Source of the DNA: BCD1 sp965230565
GTDB taxonomy: Bacteria; Bacteroidota; Bacteroidia; Chitinophagales; Saprospiraceae
Assembly (NCBI GenBank): GCA_965230565.1
Contig: CBDDLH010000016.1
Span: forward strand, 1,488,001 to 1,552,000
Direction: 5' to 3'
DNA length: 64,000 bases
Shown: positions 9,571 to 18,604 of the stretch, one piece after another
Numbering within the stretch: position 1 is the first letter of the stretch
How the letters are laid out: each line of letters opens with the position of its first letter
Notes under the pieces: generated by a model
Seen by the model: only the letters and a program-made list of their open reading frames with translations
What the model was told of the DNA's origin: nothing
Databases searched by the model: none
Position numbers and translations under genes: made by a program

Positions 9571-11538
9571 TCATTCCTTATTCTCCAACCAGACTTTCAT
9601 TTTCCCAACGCCCCTGTTTGACCAGGCATAATAAGGAATAGCCTTTAATTGGCTGTTCGTGATGGTATTTACTCCCATTAAAATATCTTCCTTTTGAACG
9701 GTATATTCATCGTTTACCGAAAGGGTGATGGCATCGAAACCCGGGTTATCAATTTCTTCCACGGCATAGACCAGCGGACCATATTCGAGGCTCAATTTGC
9801 CCCTGTCTTCTTCCACCTTTTCGTTGGCCCTGACCAAACGGACTTCCATCGGGAAATCGATTTCAATCACATCATTGTTTTTCCATTGCCGGCTGAGCAC
9901 AAAATAACCATCTATAGGCTTTGTTTCTATTGGCTCCCCATTGATGGTCAATGAAGCGGGCTGGTTTTTTGAATCAGCGTAGGTGTACAGATCACCTGGC
10001 AACACCTCATTCCTACTCCATCCCGGAACCCGTAACTTCATTGTGAATTCCGATGCTGTTCCAGGCTCAACCTCGATTTTCACCAGACCATCCCAAGGAT
10101 AATTGGTAGATTGGGAAAGTTTGATCTTTTGACCTTTAAAATCGATATCCGCTTCACTGGAAGCATAGAGGTTAACAAATATCTCTTCATCGGATTTTGA
10201 ATAGATCAATCCCGGAATAGCAGGAACAAAACGTATGACATTGGTCGGACAACAAGAACAATCGAACCAGCCTTGCCGCGTACATGAACCTCGATTGGAT
10301 TGATACACACCATCAGATTCCAGGGCATTGGGATAGAAAAACTGGGTACCATCCAATGACAATCCGGAGATGAGGCCATTGTACAACGTACGCTCGATAA
10401 CGTCAAAATAATCCACATTACCGGAAAGGTTGAACAAACGTTGATTCCAGTAAACATCACCGATGGCAGCACAGGTTTCACTGTATGCTGTCAGGTTGGG
10501 CAATTCATAATTCTCTCCAAACGACTCCCCTTCATGGCGGGCACCTATACCTCCGGTTATATACATTTTCTTCTCCACCATATTGTGCCATAAATTATGG
10601 ACAGCGGCCAGATAGGCTGAATCATCCATGATCGCTGCAATATCTGTCATGGCTGCGTACATATAAACAGCTCTTACCGCATGGCCAACCACTTCATCCT
10701 GCTCGACGACAGGGATATGATCCTGAGAATAAGGACCGAACAGAGGATGATTATCCGGGTTTCCCCGGTTGTCAAGGAAATACTTCGCCAGTTGGAGGTA
10801 ATGCCTCGTTTACCGGTCACCTCGATATAATTTGATCAATCCGGTCTCAATAATCTGGTGACCGGGAACAGTGGCTATTTTATTATCACCATCACCAAAT
10901 GTCCTGACCATCAGGTCTGCATTTTTAAGGGCGATGTCAAGAAAGTTCTTCTTTCCCGTGGCAAGATAGTGTGTATAGGCAGCTTCATATAAATGTCCCG
11001 GATTATACATTTCATGGCTGGCAGCCAGGGACTCCCAGCGTTTCCCTTCCTTCACTTCAACCCAGGGAGCCGGAGGACTTGCCGGATCAATGGTCCTCCA
11101 GGTGGTCAGGTAGCCATCCTCTTCCTGCCCCACCGCAATAATGGCAATGAGGGAATCCAGCAGCAATTCCAATTTTTCATTCGGTGCACTGATCAGGGAA
11201 TTGGAGGCTCCTTCGATGATCTTGTAAACATCGGTATCATCAAAAGGCATCTCTCCCCTGGTGGTTCCTTGCATTTGGCCTCCCGCTATCAGGAAATTAT
11301 CTAGACGCCCTTCTTCAGCACATTTCTCTATAGCGTATTCGATGGTCTTTTCCTGGACTCTCTTAATGATAGGCAACCAAAACTGATCAGTCACTTTAAC
11401 GTTCCTGATGTCGACCGCTTCTATTTGATAACCCGTTTGAGTTTCCTCTTCCTGAGCATTTTGAGCTGTATCTGTAGTACAGCTGAACGCCATGAGAAAA
11501 ATAAGGACAACTAAGCTAATGATATTTGTTGATTTCAT
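9571..11538 (-). pseudogene. GH127 beta-L-arabinofuranosidase with an internal TAA
   Basis: A 655-codon reading frame of the GH127 (DUF1680) family interrupted by a TAA at 10812-10810. Both halves lie in the same frame: 242 codons before the stop, 412 after it, the latter beginning TRHYLQLAKYFLDNRG. Metal and nucleophile residues are kept in the second half: SETCAA (Glu and Cys ligands) and WFDCSCCPTN (nucleophile Cys). The signal peptide carries a lipobox ending FSC. Around the stop, the family sequence LYRVTG is recovered if one G of GG (10820-10821) is dropped, and the frame is then restored by one extra base in the T run at 10809-10811, giving YRVTGKTRHYL; a single base change in the stop codon would also give a continuous frame. 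Either a sequencing error or a recent inactivation. The intact enzyme would remove beta-L-arabinofuranose, as found on extensin-type and other arabinosides. Confidence 0.85.
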
Positions 11539-11539
11539 G

Positions 11540-12517
11540 CTATTTCATTGATTTTAATACTGGCCAGCCATCCTTCCAGGATACTTCCATTACCAACAGT
11601 TTTGGTTTTCCCTTGTCACTCGCATCATACCCGTGTAAAAAACAATAGTCTTTTCCATCAAATGTGTAAACACTATTATGGCCTTTGCCATACCAGTCAC
11701 TGTCACCCTCGATCACCAAGGACCCACCACCTTTGCTGAGTTCTTTTCCTTCTTTATCTACATAGGGGCCGGTAACTGATTTTGAACGGCCAACGACCAG
11801 TTTATAGGTACTCCTAGGACCCCGGCAACAAAAATCCCAGGACAAAAACTGGTAGTAATAATCTCCTTTTTTAAAGATGAAAGGGCCCTCCAAAGCTGCG
11901 TTACCCGGATCATCGTCTTCCAACCCGCTATTCCTGTCCCTTCTGGCAATGGTGTACCACTGTTCAGGCTCAGCCGGAGACTTCAGATCGGGAGCCATCT
12001 TAAACATTTTTAATCCACTCCAAAAGGAACCAAATGAAAACCAGGGAGTCCCTTCCTCATCGAAGATCAAATTGGGATCGATGGCATTCCATAAATCCCT
12101 GTTGGGAACCGATTGAATGACGATCCCCTGATCGACCCATTTATAATTATCATTTTCCGGATTTAAGGTAGTGTTGGTCACCAGGCCAATGGCCGAGGTA
12201 TTTTTACCAAAAGCGGAAATAGAATAATACAAATAATAAGTTCCTTTGTAAAGGGTGATGTCCGGTGCCCAAATATGCCCATTAAAGCCAGGGGCTACAT
12301 CCAGTGCCCAATCCGGACTTTTTGAAAAGACGGGATCAGCCTGCTTCCAGTTTTTTAAATCTTTTGAAGTAAAACTCGTGATTCCCGGGCCTGTACAGAA
12401 TAAATAGAAAGTATCGCCCTCTTTAGCTACAACAGGATCGTGAACGATAGGACGTTGTTGTGCACAGGAGCTCACACTCCAAAAAAGCATCCCTACAAAA
12501 AACCAATTGATACGCAT
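11540..12517 (-). CDS. GH43 endo-/exo-arabinanase, lipoprotein
   Basis: 325 residues, signal peptide with Cys18 in VSSCAQ. Classic arabinanase propeller: Asp27 in VHDPVV, Asp147 in NAIDPNL, Glu210 in ALEGPF, plus the FGSFWSGL and CCRGPRSTYKLVVGRS strands and GKGHNSVY, the metal/substrate-edge His seen in alpha-1,5-arabinanases. Close to subfamilies 4/5 by these motifs. Periplasmic or surface-attached cleavage of alpha-1,5-arabinan is the expected role. One base separates its stop from the neighbouring GH43 block upstream gene order, and it directly precedes the GH127 gene (1-base gap), so the two are co-translated. Confidence 0.9.
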   Translation of the reverse strand: MRINWFFVGMLFWSVSSCAQQRPIVHDPVVAKEGDTFYLFCTGPGITSFTSKDLKNWKQADPVFSKSPDWALDVAPGFNGHIWAPDITLYKGTYYLYYSISAFGKNTSAIGLVTNTTLNPENDNYKWVDQGIVIQSVPNRDLWNAIDPNLIFDEEGTPWFSFGSFWSGLKMFKMAPDLKSPAEPEQWYTIARRDRNSGLEDDDPGNAALEGPFIFKKGDYYYQFLSWDFCCRGPRSTYKLVVGRSKSVTGPYVDKEGKELSKGGGSLVIEGDSDWYGKGHNSVYTFDGKDYCFLHGYDASDKGKPKLLVMEVSWKDGWPVLKSMK

Positions 12518-12523
12518 AGTTAT

Positions 12524-13519
12524 TTATTTTTGAATTCCTTCACTCGTCATCACTACTCTTTTCAGGGTACTGTCGGCATTGTAATACAAATAATCAATAC
12601 AAACAGACCTTCTGAAACTTCCTCCAAATGGTTGAATACCTCCGGTATGATAGATAAAATAGGGTGTTCCTTTATATTCGATTATGGCCTGGTGGTTGGT
12701 ATTGGAGTTACCTGCCAGTTCGTTGATAATGCCTTTGAATTCCCATGGTCCCGTAATTGAGCGACTCATGGCATAAGCGGTCTTTTCCGGAAACTGATAA
12801 GCATAGGAAAGATAGTACCAGTCGCCACGTTTATGAATCCAAGGAGCTTCCGTGAAGTTTGGGAGTTCGATAGTCTCAATCGGACCATCCAGTTCGATCA
12901 TATTATCTTTTAGTTTGGCATAATAACAGGCCGTGTTTCCCCAGAAAAGATAAGCCTGTCCGTCATCATCGATAAATACGGTTGGATCGATATCGTCCCA
13001 GCTGATGTCTGTTGCTTTGGTCATATCGTTGGTGATAAGCGCCTTGCCCAAAGCATCCTTAAAAGGACCTGTCGGGCTATCTGCCACAGCAACCCCGATG
13101 GATTTTCCTTCAATAGTGGCATGAGAAACCGTCACATACCAATAAAACTTTCCGTCCTTTTCGATGACCTCGGCAGCCCAGGCATCTCCCCTTGCCCATT
13201 CGAAATCCGTAACCTTTAACGGAACGGGGTAGCGTTGCCAGTTCACCATGTCGGTGGAGGAAAAGACCAGCCATTCATTCATTTTGTAAAAATGAAAATC
13301 GGTTTCCGCTTCATCATGTCCGGCGTATAAAAAAACAGTATCGTTGTAAACGAGTGCTGCCGGATCCGCGGTGAATTGATCTTTGATAATCGGGTTATTG
13401 ATCTGAAGCGGTTGATCCTGCTGCTCTGTGGTACTTATTTCCTCCACATCATCTGCAACAGGGGTGTTACAAGCCCACCCCAATGCTAAAAACAATAGGA
13501 AATAAAATATTCTTTGCAT
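12524..13519 (-). CDS. GH43 arabinofuranosidase/beta-xylosidase-like lipoprotein
   Basis: 331 residues. Short signal peptide with a Cys at 17 (LGWACN, a weak lipobox). Catalytic set: Asp52 (TADPAAL), Asp178 (DDIDPTVF), Glu224 (TEAPWIH). The segments FLYAGHDEA, WLVFSSTDMVNW, WAAEVIEKDGKFYWYV and NTNHQAIIEYKG..FIYH resemble the group of Bacteroidota GH43 proteins acting on arabinosyl or xylosyl side chains, different from the arabinanase-like neighbours. Subfamily not assigned. Same operon, six bases before the next gene. Confidence 0.85.
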   Translation of the reverse strand: MQRIFYFLLFLALGWACNTPVADDVEEISTTEQQDQPLQINNPIIKDQFTADPAALVYNDTVFLYAGHDEAETDFHFYKMNEWLVFSSTDMVNWQRYPVPLKVTDFEWARGDAWAAEVIEKDGKFYWYVTVSHATIEGKSIGVAVADSPTGPFKDALGKALITNDMTKATDISWDDIDPTVFIDDDGQAYLFWGNTACYYAKLKDNMIELDGPIETIELPNFTEAPWIHKRGDWYYLSYAYQFPEKTAYAMSRSITGPWEFKGIINELAGNSNTNHQAIIEYKGTPYFIYHTGGIQPFGGSFRRSVCIDYLYYNADSTLKRVVMTSEGIQK

Positions 13520-13666
13520 GGTTTGTGTTGGTTTTGAATCTCTCCCACCGCATAATTGTCTGTTTTCCTTTTTTCATTCTTCCTTTCTCATTAATAAACA
13601 ATGAATTCAAGGCAACAGCAGAATCTTTTTACTCCTCTGGTGGGAGGTTTTCATTTATAATATAAA

Positions 13667-15151
13667 TCAATCAACTTTCTTTGCCCAGATAGCCGTTCCT
13701 GCATTATTGAGCCCGGTAAACAATATGGTCGAAGTTACTTTTTTCTCCCAGTCCCTTCCTCTTTCCACATGTAAAATGTCCGTCCAACCACCGTTCCAGT
13801 TAAGGGTCAGCCAGGGAGGATCGTAGCTCCAGCTTTGCCCGGCATCTCCATTGATAGAGCCATCTGCATTGAGTTCCATAGGTACAGAGTCCTGAAAATC
13901 AGGAGATGTCTGAGTATCTGCAAAACCAGGGACTACCTGGTATCCAAATACGATTTGATCATAATTACCAACCAGTTCTTCTTCACTTACCGGTGTCTGG
14001 TCAACAGCGGCATAGCGCTCAGGAGATACAACAGGCCACCCATCCTCTGTCCACAAGATCTTTCGGACATGTAATACCATAAAGTATTTATTAACTCCCG
14101 GCCGGCCCTGGTGAGCAATATAAAACTGACCTTCTCCATCAGAAAACACTGCAGGGTGGGAAACTCCCTGCCAACCGGAATGCCCATCAAATCGATAAGG
14201 TGCCAGGATCATGGGTGAATTGTCTGATTTTACATTCATGTCCACACCATTGATATCATAAAACGGCCCTTCGGGAGAATCACTCCGCCCTACCCGCACA
14301 TTGTATTTTGTTTCAAGCCAGTCATAAGCGATAAAAAGGTAGTATTGTCCAAATTCTTCATTATAAATGATCTCAGGTCCCTCAATATTACCATTGATTG
14401 TATTCCCCGTAAAACCCCGGTGAGCAATGCGTTCACCTCTGTCTCCCGGATTTTCAGCCAGCCCGGAAGCCGCATCCAGTTTAAGCGAATAAATGGCATC
14501 CCAGGAAGAGCCATAATACATCCAGTGCTCTCCAGACTGATCTACCAATACGGTGGGATCAATGGCATTGGTATGGGTAGTTCCATCATTTGCTGAGGTC
14601 ACTACAACATCTTGTTCAACCCATGATCCGATCGGCGAGGTGGAGGTTGCGAGACCAATACAGCTCACCCGTCCGACATTGGATGCCAATGAATAATACA
14701 AACGAAATTCGTCGCCAACCTTCATCACGTAGGGTGCCCAGAGACTGTTATTTGGAGTTGCTCCCTTACTTTCGATATATTCCCTCCCTTTGGCAGGAAT
14801 ATCATCAAAAACCCAGCCTACAAAATCCCATTCAATAAGGTCTTTGGATCTTCTGATCTGAATGCCAGGTCTTATCGCCGTTCCAAAAGCCACATCCGTA
14901 TTGTAACAATAATAGGTTTCATTTACTTTGATGATAGAGGGATCGTGAACATTGTACGGTCCCCAATCATACGCCTGATCAGCAGATGCCAGATCATAAT
15001 ATGTATCGGTAATAGAATTGATATCAAAATCATCCGGAGGGATTATAATATCATCGTCCATTGTACCGTCCTTACAACCATTAATGCAGAAGACAGAAAC
15101 GATGGCTATTAAAACCCAAAATCCTTTTTTAAGCATATTTAAGTGAAACAT
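13667..15151 (-). CDS. Multidomain GH43 arabinanase-like lipoprotein
   Basis: 494 residues (an in-frame ATG at 15136 gives 489 and a more typical signal peptide, MLKKGFWVLIAIVSVFCINGC). Propeller domain with Asp70 in NVHDPSII, the general-acid stretch NGNIEGPEIIY and the His-containing SGWQGVSHPAVF. A C-terminal all-beta domain (about 390-494; VGNYDQIVFGYQ..., LNADGSI..., WSYDPPWLTL) matches the GH43_C-type domain found in two-domain endo-arabinanases such as Bacillus AbnB. Predicted surface lipoprotein that cuts arabinan before SusCD import. A 147-base gap separates it from the next gene downstream. Confidence 0.88.
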   Translation of the reverse strand: MFHLNMLKKGFWVLIAIVSVFCINGCKDGTMDDDIIIPPDDFDINSITDTYYDLASADQAYDWGPYNVHDPSIIKVNETYYCYNTDVAFGTAIRPGIQIRRSKDLIEWDFVGWVFDDIPAKGREYIESKGATPNNSLWAPYVMKVGDEFRLYYSLASNVGRVSCIGLATSTSPIGSWVEQDVVVTSANDGTTHTNAIDPTVLVDQSGEHWMYYGSSWDAIYSLKLDAASGLAENPGDRGERIAHRGFTGNTINGNIEGPEIIYNEEFGQYYLFIAYDWLETKYNVRVGRSDSPEGPFYDINGVDMNVKSDNSPMILAPYRFDGHSGWQGVSHPAVFSDGEGQFYIAHQGRPGVNKYFMVLHVRKILWTEDGWPVVSPERYAAVDQTPVSEEELVGNYDQIVFGYQVVPGFADTQTSPDFQDSVPMELNADGSINGDAGQSWSYDPPWLTLNWNGGWTDILHVERGRDWEKKVTSTILFTGLNNAGTAIWAKKVD

Positions 15152-15156
15152 ATTTA

Positions 15157-16713
15157 TTATTTTGTTCCCTCCAGCACTACTACAGAAAATGGTGGAACGG
15201 AAATGGTTAATTGTCCACCTTTAAGGCCAAAATCCTTGAAAGAAGATGGTTTCACCTTATCTGGATTATCAAACGTATTGTGATCCTGTAATTTATCAGA
15301 TCTTAAAATCGTTCCGGTCACTTTTCTTATGTCTAAACCACTTACATCCAATTCCATGGTATGAGTTTTATGAGCATCGATATTAACAAATGAAAAATGT
15401 ACTTTTCCTTCTTTGTCTTGTGAAGCTGAAAGGGAAAGCGCAGGTAATAATTCTCCATTATAGGCGTACTTTGGAGACACAAACTTTGTTGGAATCAGTT
15501 TTGCTTCCTGATGCACATTGTACATCTTCATCACATGGTAAGTAGGTGTCAGGATCATTTTCTCTTCCTCGGTAAGGATCACTGCCTGCAATACGTTGAC
15601 TGCCTGGGCCAGATTAGCCATTTTCACGCGGTCCGCATGGTTATTGAAGGTATTCAGAGTTGTTCCGGCGATCATGGCGTCACGCATGGTGTTCTGCTGA
15701 TAAAGGAATCCCGGGTTCGTACCGGGCTCTACTTCATACCACCCACCCCATTCATCGACAAATAAAGCGACTTTTTTGTCTTTGTCATATTTGTCCATAA
15801 TGGCGACATGTTTGCGGACCAGTTCCTCCATTTCCAGGGCTCTCTTCATGATGGTAAAATAGTGATCCTCCGTAAAATCCTTAGCCGGCCCTTTAGCTCC
15901 CCAGTCGATCACGGAATAGTGATGCAGGGCTATCGCTTCTATCAGGTTCTTAGGAATATTCTTCATCAATACCTCGGTCCAGTTATAATCATGGCTGCTG
16001 GCACCGGAGGCGATCCGGACCAATCCATCGGAATTTCTCCAGTCGGTAGAGAAAGTAGCGAATCTCCGGTATACATCTGAATAATACTGCGGGGTCATAT
16101 TGCCACCACATCCCCAGGCTTCATTTCCTACACCCCAAAATTTGACTTTCCATGGATCCTTCCTGCCATTCTCCTCTCTTAACTCAGGCATGGGACTAGA
16201 GCCCGCAGGGTGGTTGGTATATTTGATCCAATCTGCAAATTCCTGTGGCGTACCACTGCCTACATTGGCGGAGAGGTACGGCTCTGTTTCCAGCAATTCG
16301 CACATATTTAAAAATTCATGGGTTCCAAAACTGTTGTCCTCTCTGACATTACCCCACCAGATATTGAGAATGGAGGGACGTTCCTCCCGGGGACCAATGC
16401 CGTCCTTCCAGTGATAAGTATCTGCAAAACAACCACCCGGCCAGCGAAGGTTTGGGATCTTCAGGTCTCGTAAGGCTTCGACCACATCATTACGCACACC
16501 TGCTGTATTGGGAATGGCACTATCTTCTCCTACATAAAATCCGCCATAAATACACCTGCCAAGATGTTCTGCAAAATGACCGTATATATGTTTGCTGATC
16601 ACCGGGGTATTTTCAGCAGGTTTGACCGCAACAGTAGTTTTCTCCTGTGCATTAAGACCCTGAAACGAAAGAGTCATCGTTAAAAGAATAAGAAAGAATA
16701 AAGGCTTTTTCAT
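15157..16713 (-). CDS. GH51 alpha-L-arabinofuranosidase, periplasmic
   Basis: 518 residues, AbfA type without extra modules. Signal peptide with likely type I cleavage after LNA (residue 22). N-terminal KHIYGHFAEHLGRCIYGG and LRWPGGCFADTYHWKDGIGP are family hallmarks; acid/base Glu198 (GVGNEAWG) and nucleophile Glu321 (ALFVDEWGGW) are intact. Differs from the other GH51 in the operon, which carries a CBM-like module; together they probably cover different linkages or chain lengths. Five bases downstream of it is the GH43 lipoprotein gene. Confidence 0.95.
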   Translation of the reverse strand: MKKPLFFLILLTMTLSFQGLNAQEKTTVAVKPAENTPVISKHIYGHFAEHLGRCIYGGFYVGEDSAIPNTAGVRNDVVEALRDLKIPNLRWPGGCFADTYHWKDGIGPREERPSILNIWWGNVREDNSFGTHEFLNMCELLETEPYLSANVGSGTPQEFADWIKYTNHPAGSSPMPELREENGRKDPWKVKFWGVGNEAWGCGGNMTPQYYSDVYRRFATFSTDWRNSDGLVRIASGASSHDYNWTEVLMKNIPKNLIEAIALHHYSVIDWGAKGPAKDFTEDHYFTIMKRALEMEELVRKHVAIMDKYDKDKKVALFVDEWGGWYEVEPGTNPGFLYQQNTMRDAMIAGTTLNTFNNHADRVKMANLAQAVNVLQAVILTEEEKMILTPTYHVMKMYNVHQEAKLIPTKFVSPKYAYNGELLPALSLSASQDKEGKVHFSFVNIDAHKTHTMELDVSGLDIRKVTGTILRSDKLQDHNTFDNPDKVKPSSFKDFGLKGGQLTISVPPFSVVVLEGTK

Positions 16714-16777
16714 AATTGGATACTTTTTATAAGAGAAAATGATAGTTGGTTTGTCGTTTTATCTAAGGTATTATTGG

Positions 16778-18439
16778 TTATTCTGTCTTTTTACCCCAAT
16801 AGGTTGCATTTATATTTTTTTCAGTTCCGGCATATACAAAGGTTACACCACGCGGAGTTGCTTCCCAATCTACTTCACGTTCAACGCAAACAATAACGTT
16901 GCCCAATGTGAGTTGTTTTTTTGTTTCATCGTAACTCCAATTACCTGTCAATGCTCCTGACATCGTGCCGTCAGCATTGAGGGTTAGCGCAGAAGCAACA
17001 CTCTGTTGAGCGTAGGTGTAGGTAAGATTTATGTGTTCCCAGGTTCCTATCAGCGAGTCTTTGGTTATAGTTCCGTAATCAGGTACGCCGGCATAACGTT
17101 CCGGCAGGGCTATTGGCCAGAGGTTGTCGGGTTCGCCCGGAGAGGCCGGACACCACACAATTCGGCGAACATGCCCCATCATAATGGCATTGGAGTAAGG
17201 GTTGCCACCAACGTTTGCGGGAAGACGTCCTTGCGACATATAGAACCATTCGTCGGTATTTTCCTTCTGGAAGACACAGCAGTGTGATATACCTACCCAA
17301 CCGTAACTAAGGTTAAATTTATAGGGGTGGGTGACAATAGGGTAACAGTCACCTTCACCATTGGTAAAGTTGCGCCCGTTGATATCGTAGTAAGGACCTT
17401 CAATGTTTTCACTTCTGACCACTCGCGTATTGTATGGTACATCGAGGGCATCGTAGGCGAGGAACAAATAATAATATCCATCTTTATAGATAATTTCAGG
17501 AGCTTCGCTGCCTTGCCAGCGCGACGAGGCTGTTCGTGTCCCGATTCTTACACCATACCTGGTTGTCAACTCACTTGCACTGTTAGCGTAGGGTTCGCCG
17601 AGTTGGTTAAGCGGTTTACCTGTTGTAGGGTCGACTTGCAACAGGGCATAGCCACTGTGCCACGAACCATGGATCAGATAATGTTTCCCCTCAGATGTTT
17701 CTATATACGTCGGATCTATGGCATTGTAATAAAAATAAGCACTCCAATCCCATAAACCGGATCGGCTGTAATCCAAACCCCGATCTGATGACGAACAGGT
17801 AACGAATCCCTTATCAATCCATTCAGCTCCGGCGGGATCAGTCGATTCGCACATACCAATAAAGGCACGTTCTGTCCAGCTTCCATCAAAATTTGCGGAG
17901 GTATTGGCATTGCCGGATTCGATATAGTTATCGATAACAATGCTGTAGTACATACGCAGTTTCTCCTCACCTCCGACGTTGACCCGGCGTACTACCGGTG
18001 CCCAGTAACCGTATCTTATTTCGTCCTCCGGAATAGCATCGAGCCCCATGCGGGAACGAATATCGTTGAGGGAATCTGCTACCCATGCGGGCGCGTCGTA
18101 AAAAGGTCCGCCCACCCATTGCCAATTAACCAGATCGGCGGAACGTTTGCCCTGGAAATGACCATGTCCTTCATGCTCATTACCATAGGAGGCATCAGTA
18201 GCGTACATATAATAATAACCATCGTAAAAAGCAACAGAAGGATCGTGGACGTTGGCAAGATTCCATTCATTTCGATTTGACCAAGAGGCTATCGATGAAT
18301 AATCGTCAGGGTAAGTTGGAATGGTGAAACCTGGCCCGGGATCAGGATTATCATCAGGTACAATATCATCCTTTTTGCACCCTAAAAACGATAGAGCAAT
18401 AATACTGATGGATAAAATCAGTAAAGACTTGAGACTCAT
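16778..18439 (-). CDS. Multidomain GH43 arabinanase-like lipoprotein
   Basis: 553 residues, lipobox FLGC with Cys21. Asp66 in NVHDPSVA; EAPEIIYKDGYYYLF contains the general acid; YGWVGISHCCVF carries the conserved His. C-terminal all-beta domain (about 450-553; IGTWEHINLTY, LNADGTMSGAL, WSYDETKKQLTLG) of the same GH43_C type as the neighbouring 494-residue protein, so the two are likely paralogues with different chain specificity. First glycosidase gene after SusD in the operon, behind a 165-base gap with a hairpin. Confidence 0.88.
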   Translation of the reverse strand: MSLKSLLILSISIIALSFLGCKKDDIVPDDNPDPGPGFTIPTYPDDYSSIASWSNRNEWNLANVHDPSVAFYDGYYYMYATDASYGNEHEGHGHFQGKRSADLVNWQWVGGPFYDAPAWVADSLNDIRSRMGLDAIPEDEIRYGYWAPVVRRVNVGGEEKLRMYYSIVIDNYIESGNANTSANFDGSWTERAFIGMCESTDPAGAEWIDKGFVTCSSSDRGLDYSRSGLWDWSAYFYYNAIDPTYIETSEGKHYLIHGSWHSGYALLQVDPTTGKPLNQLGEPYANSASELTTRYGVRIGTRTASSRWQGSEAPEIIYKDGYYYLFLAYDALDVPYNTRVVRSENIEGPYYDINGRNFTNGEGDCYPIVTHPYKFNLSYGWVGISHCCVFQKENTDEWFYMSQGRLPANVGGNPYSNAIMMGHVRRIVWCPASPGEPDNLWPIALPERYAGVPDYGTITKDSLIGTWEHINLTYTYAQQSVASALTLNADGTMSGALTGNWSYDETKKQLTLGNVIVCVEREVDWEATPRGVTFVYAGTEKNINATYWGKKTE

Positions 18440-18545
18440 ATCAAATATTTAAATAGTCCTGTTCAAAAATAAAATCCTCAAAAAAATTATTGGATTTATT
18501 CCAGCTTGCCGAAGCGAAGCAACCAGGTTTTGAACGATTTTAAAT

Positions 18546-18583
18546 GACTTCCTTATCAACAAAAAAATGTCGATAAGGAAGTC
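18546..18583 (-). terminator. Hairpin between susD and the downstream glycosidase genes
   Basis: Perfect 12-bp inverted repeat GACTTCCTTATC / GATAAGGAAGTC with a 14-base A-rich loop. No strong T-run follows on the minus strand, so I read it as an attenuator or mRNA-processing/stability element dividing the SusCD part from the enzyme part of the operon. Confidence 0.5.
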
Positions 18584-18604
18584 TTTAATTTACGCAAATG
18601 ATTT

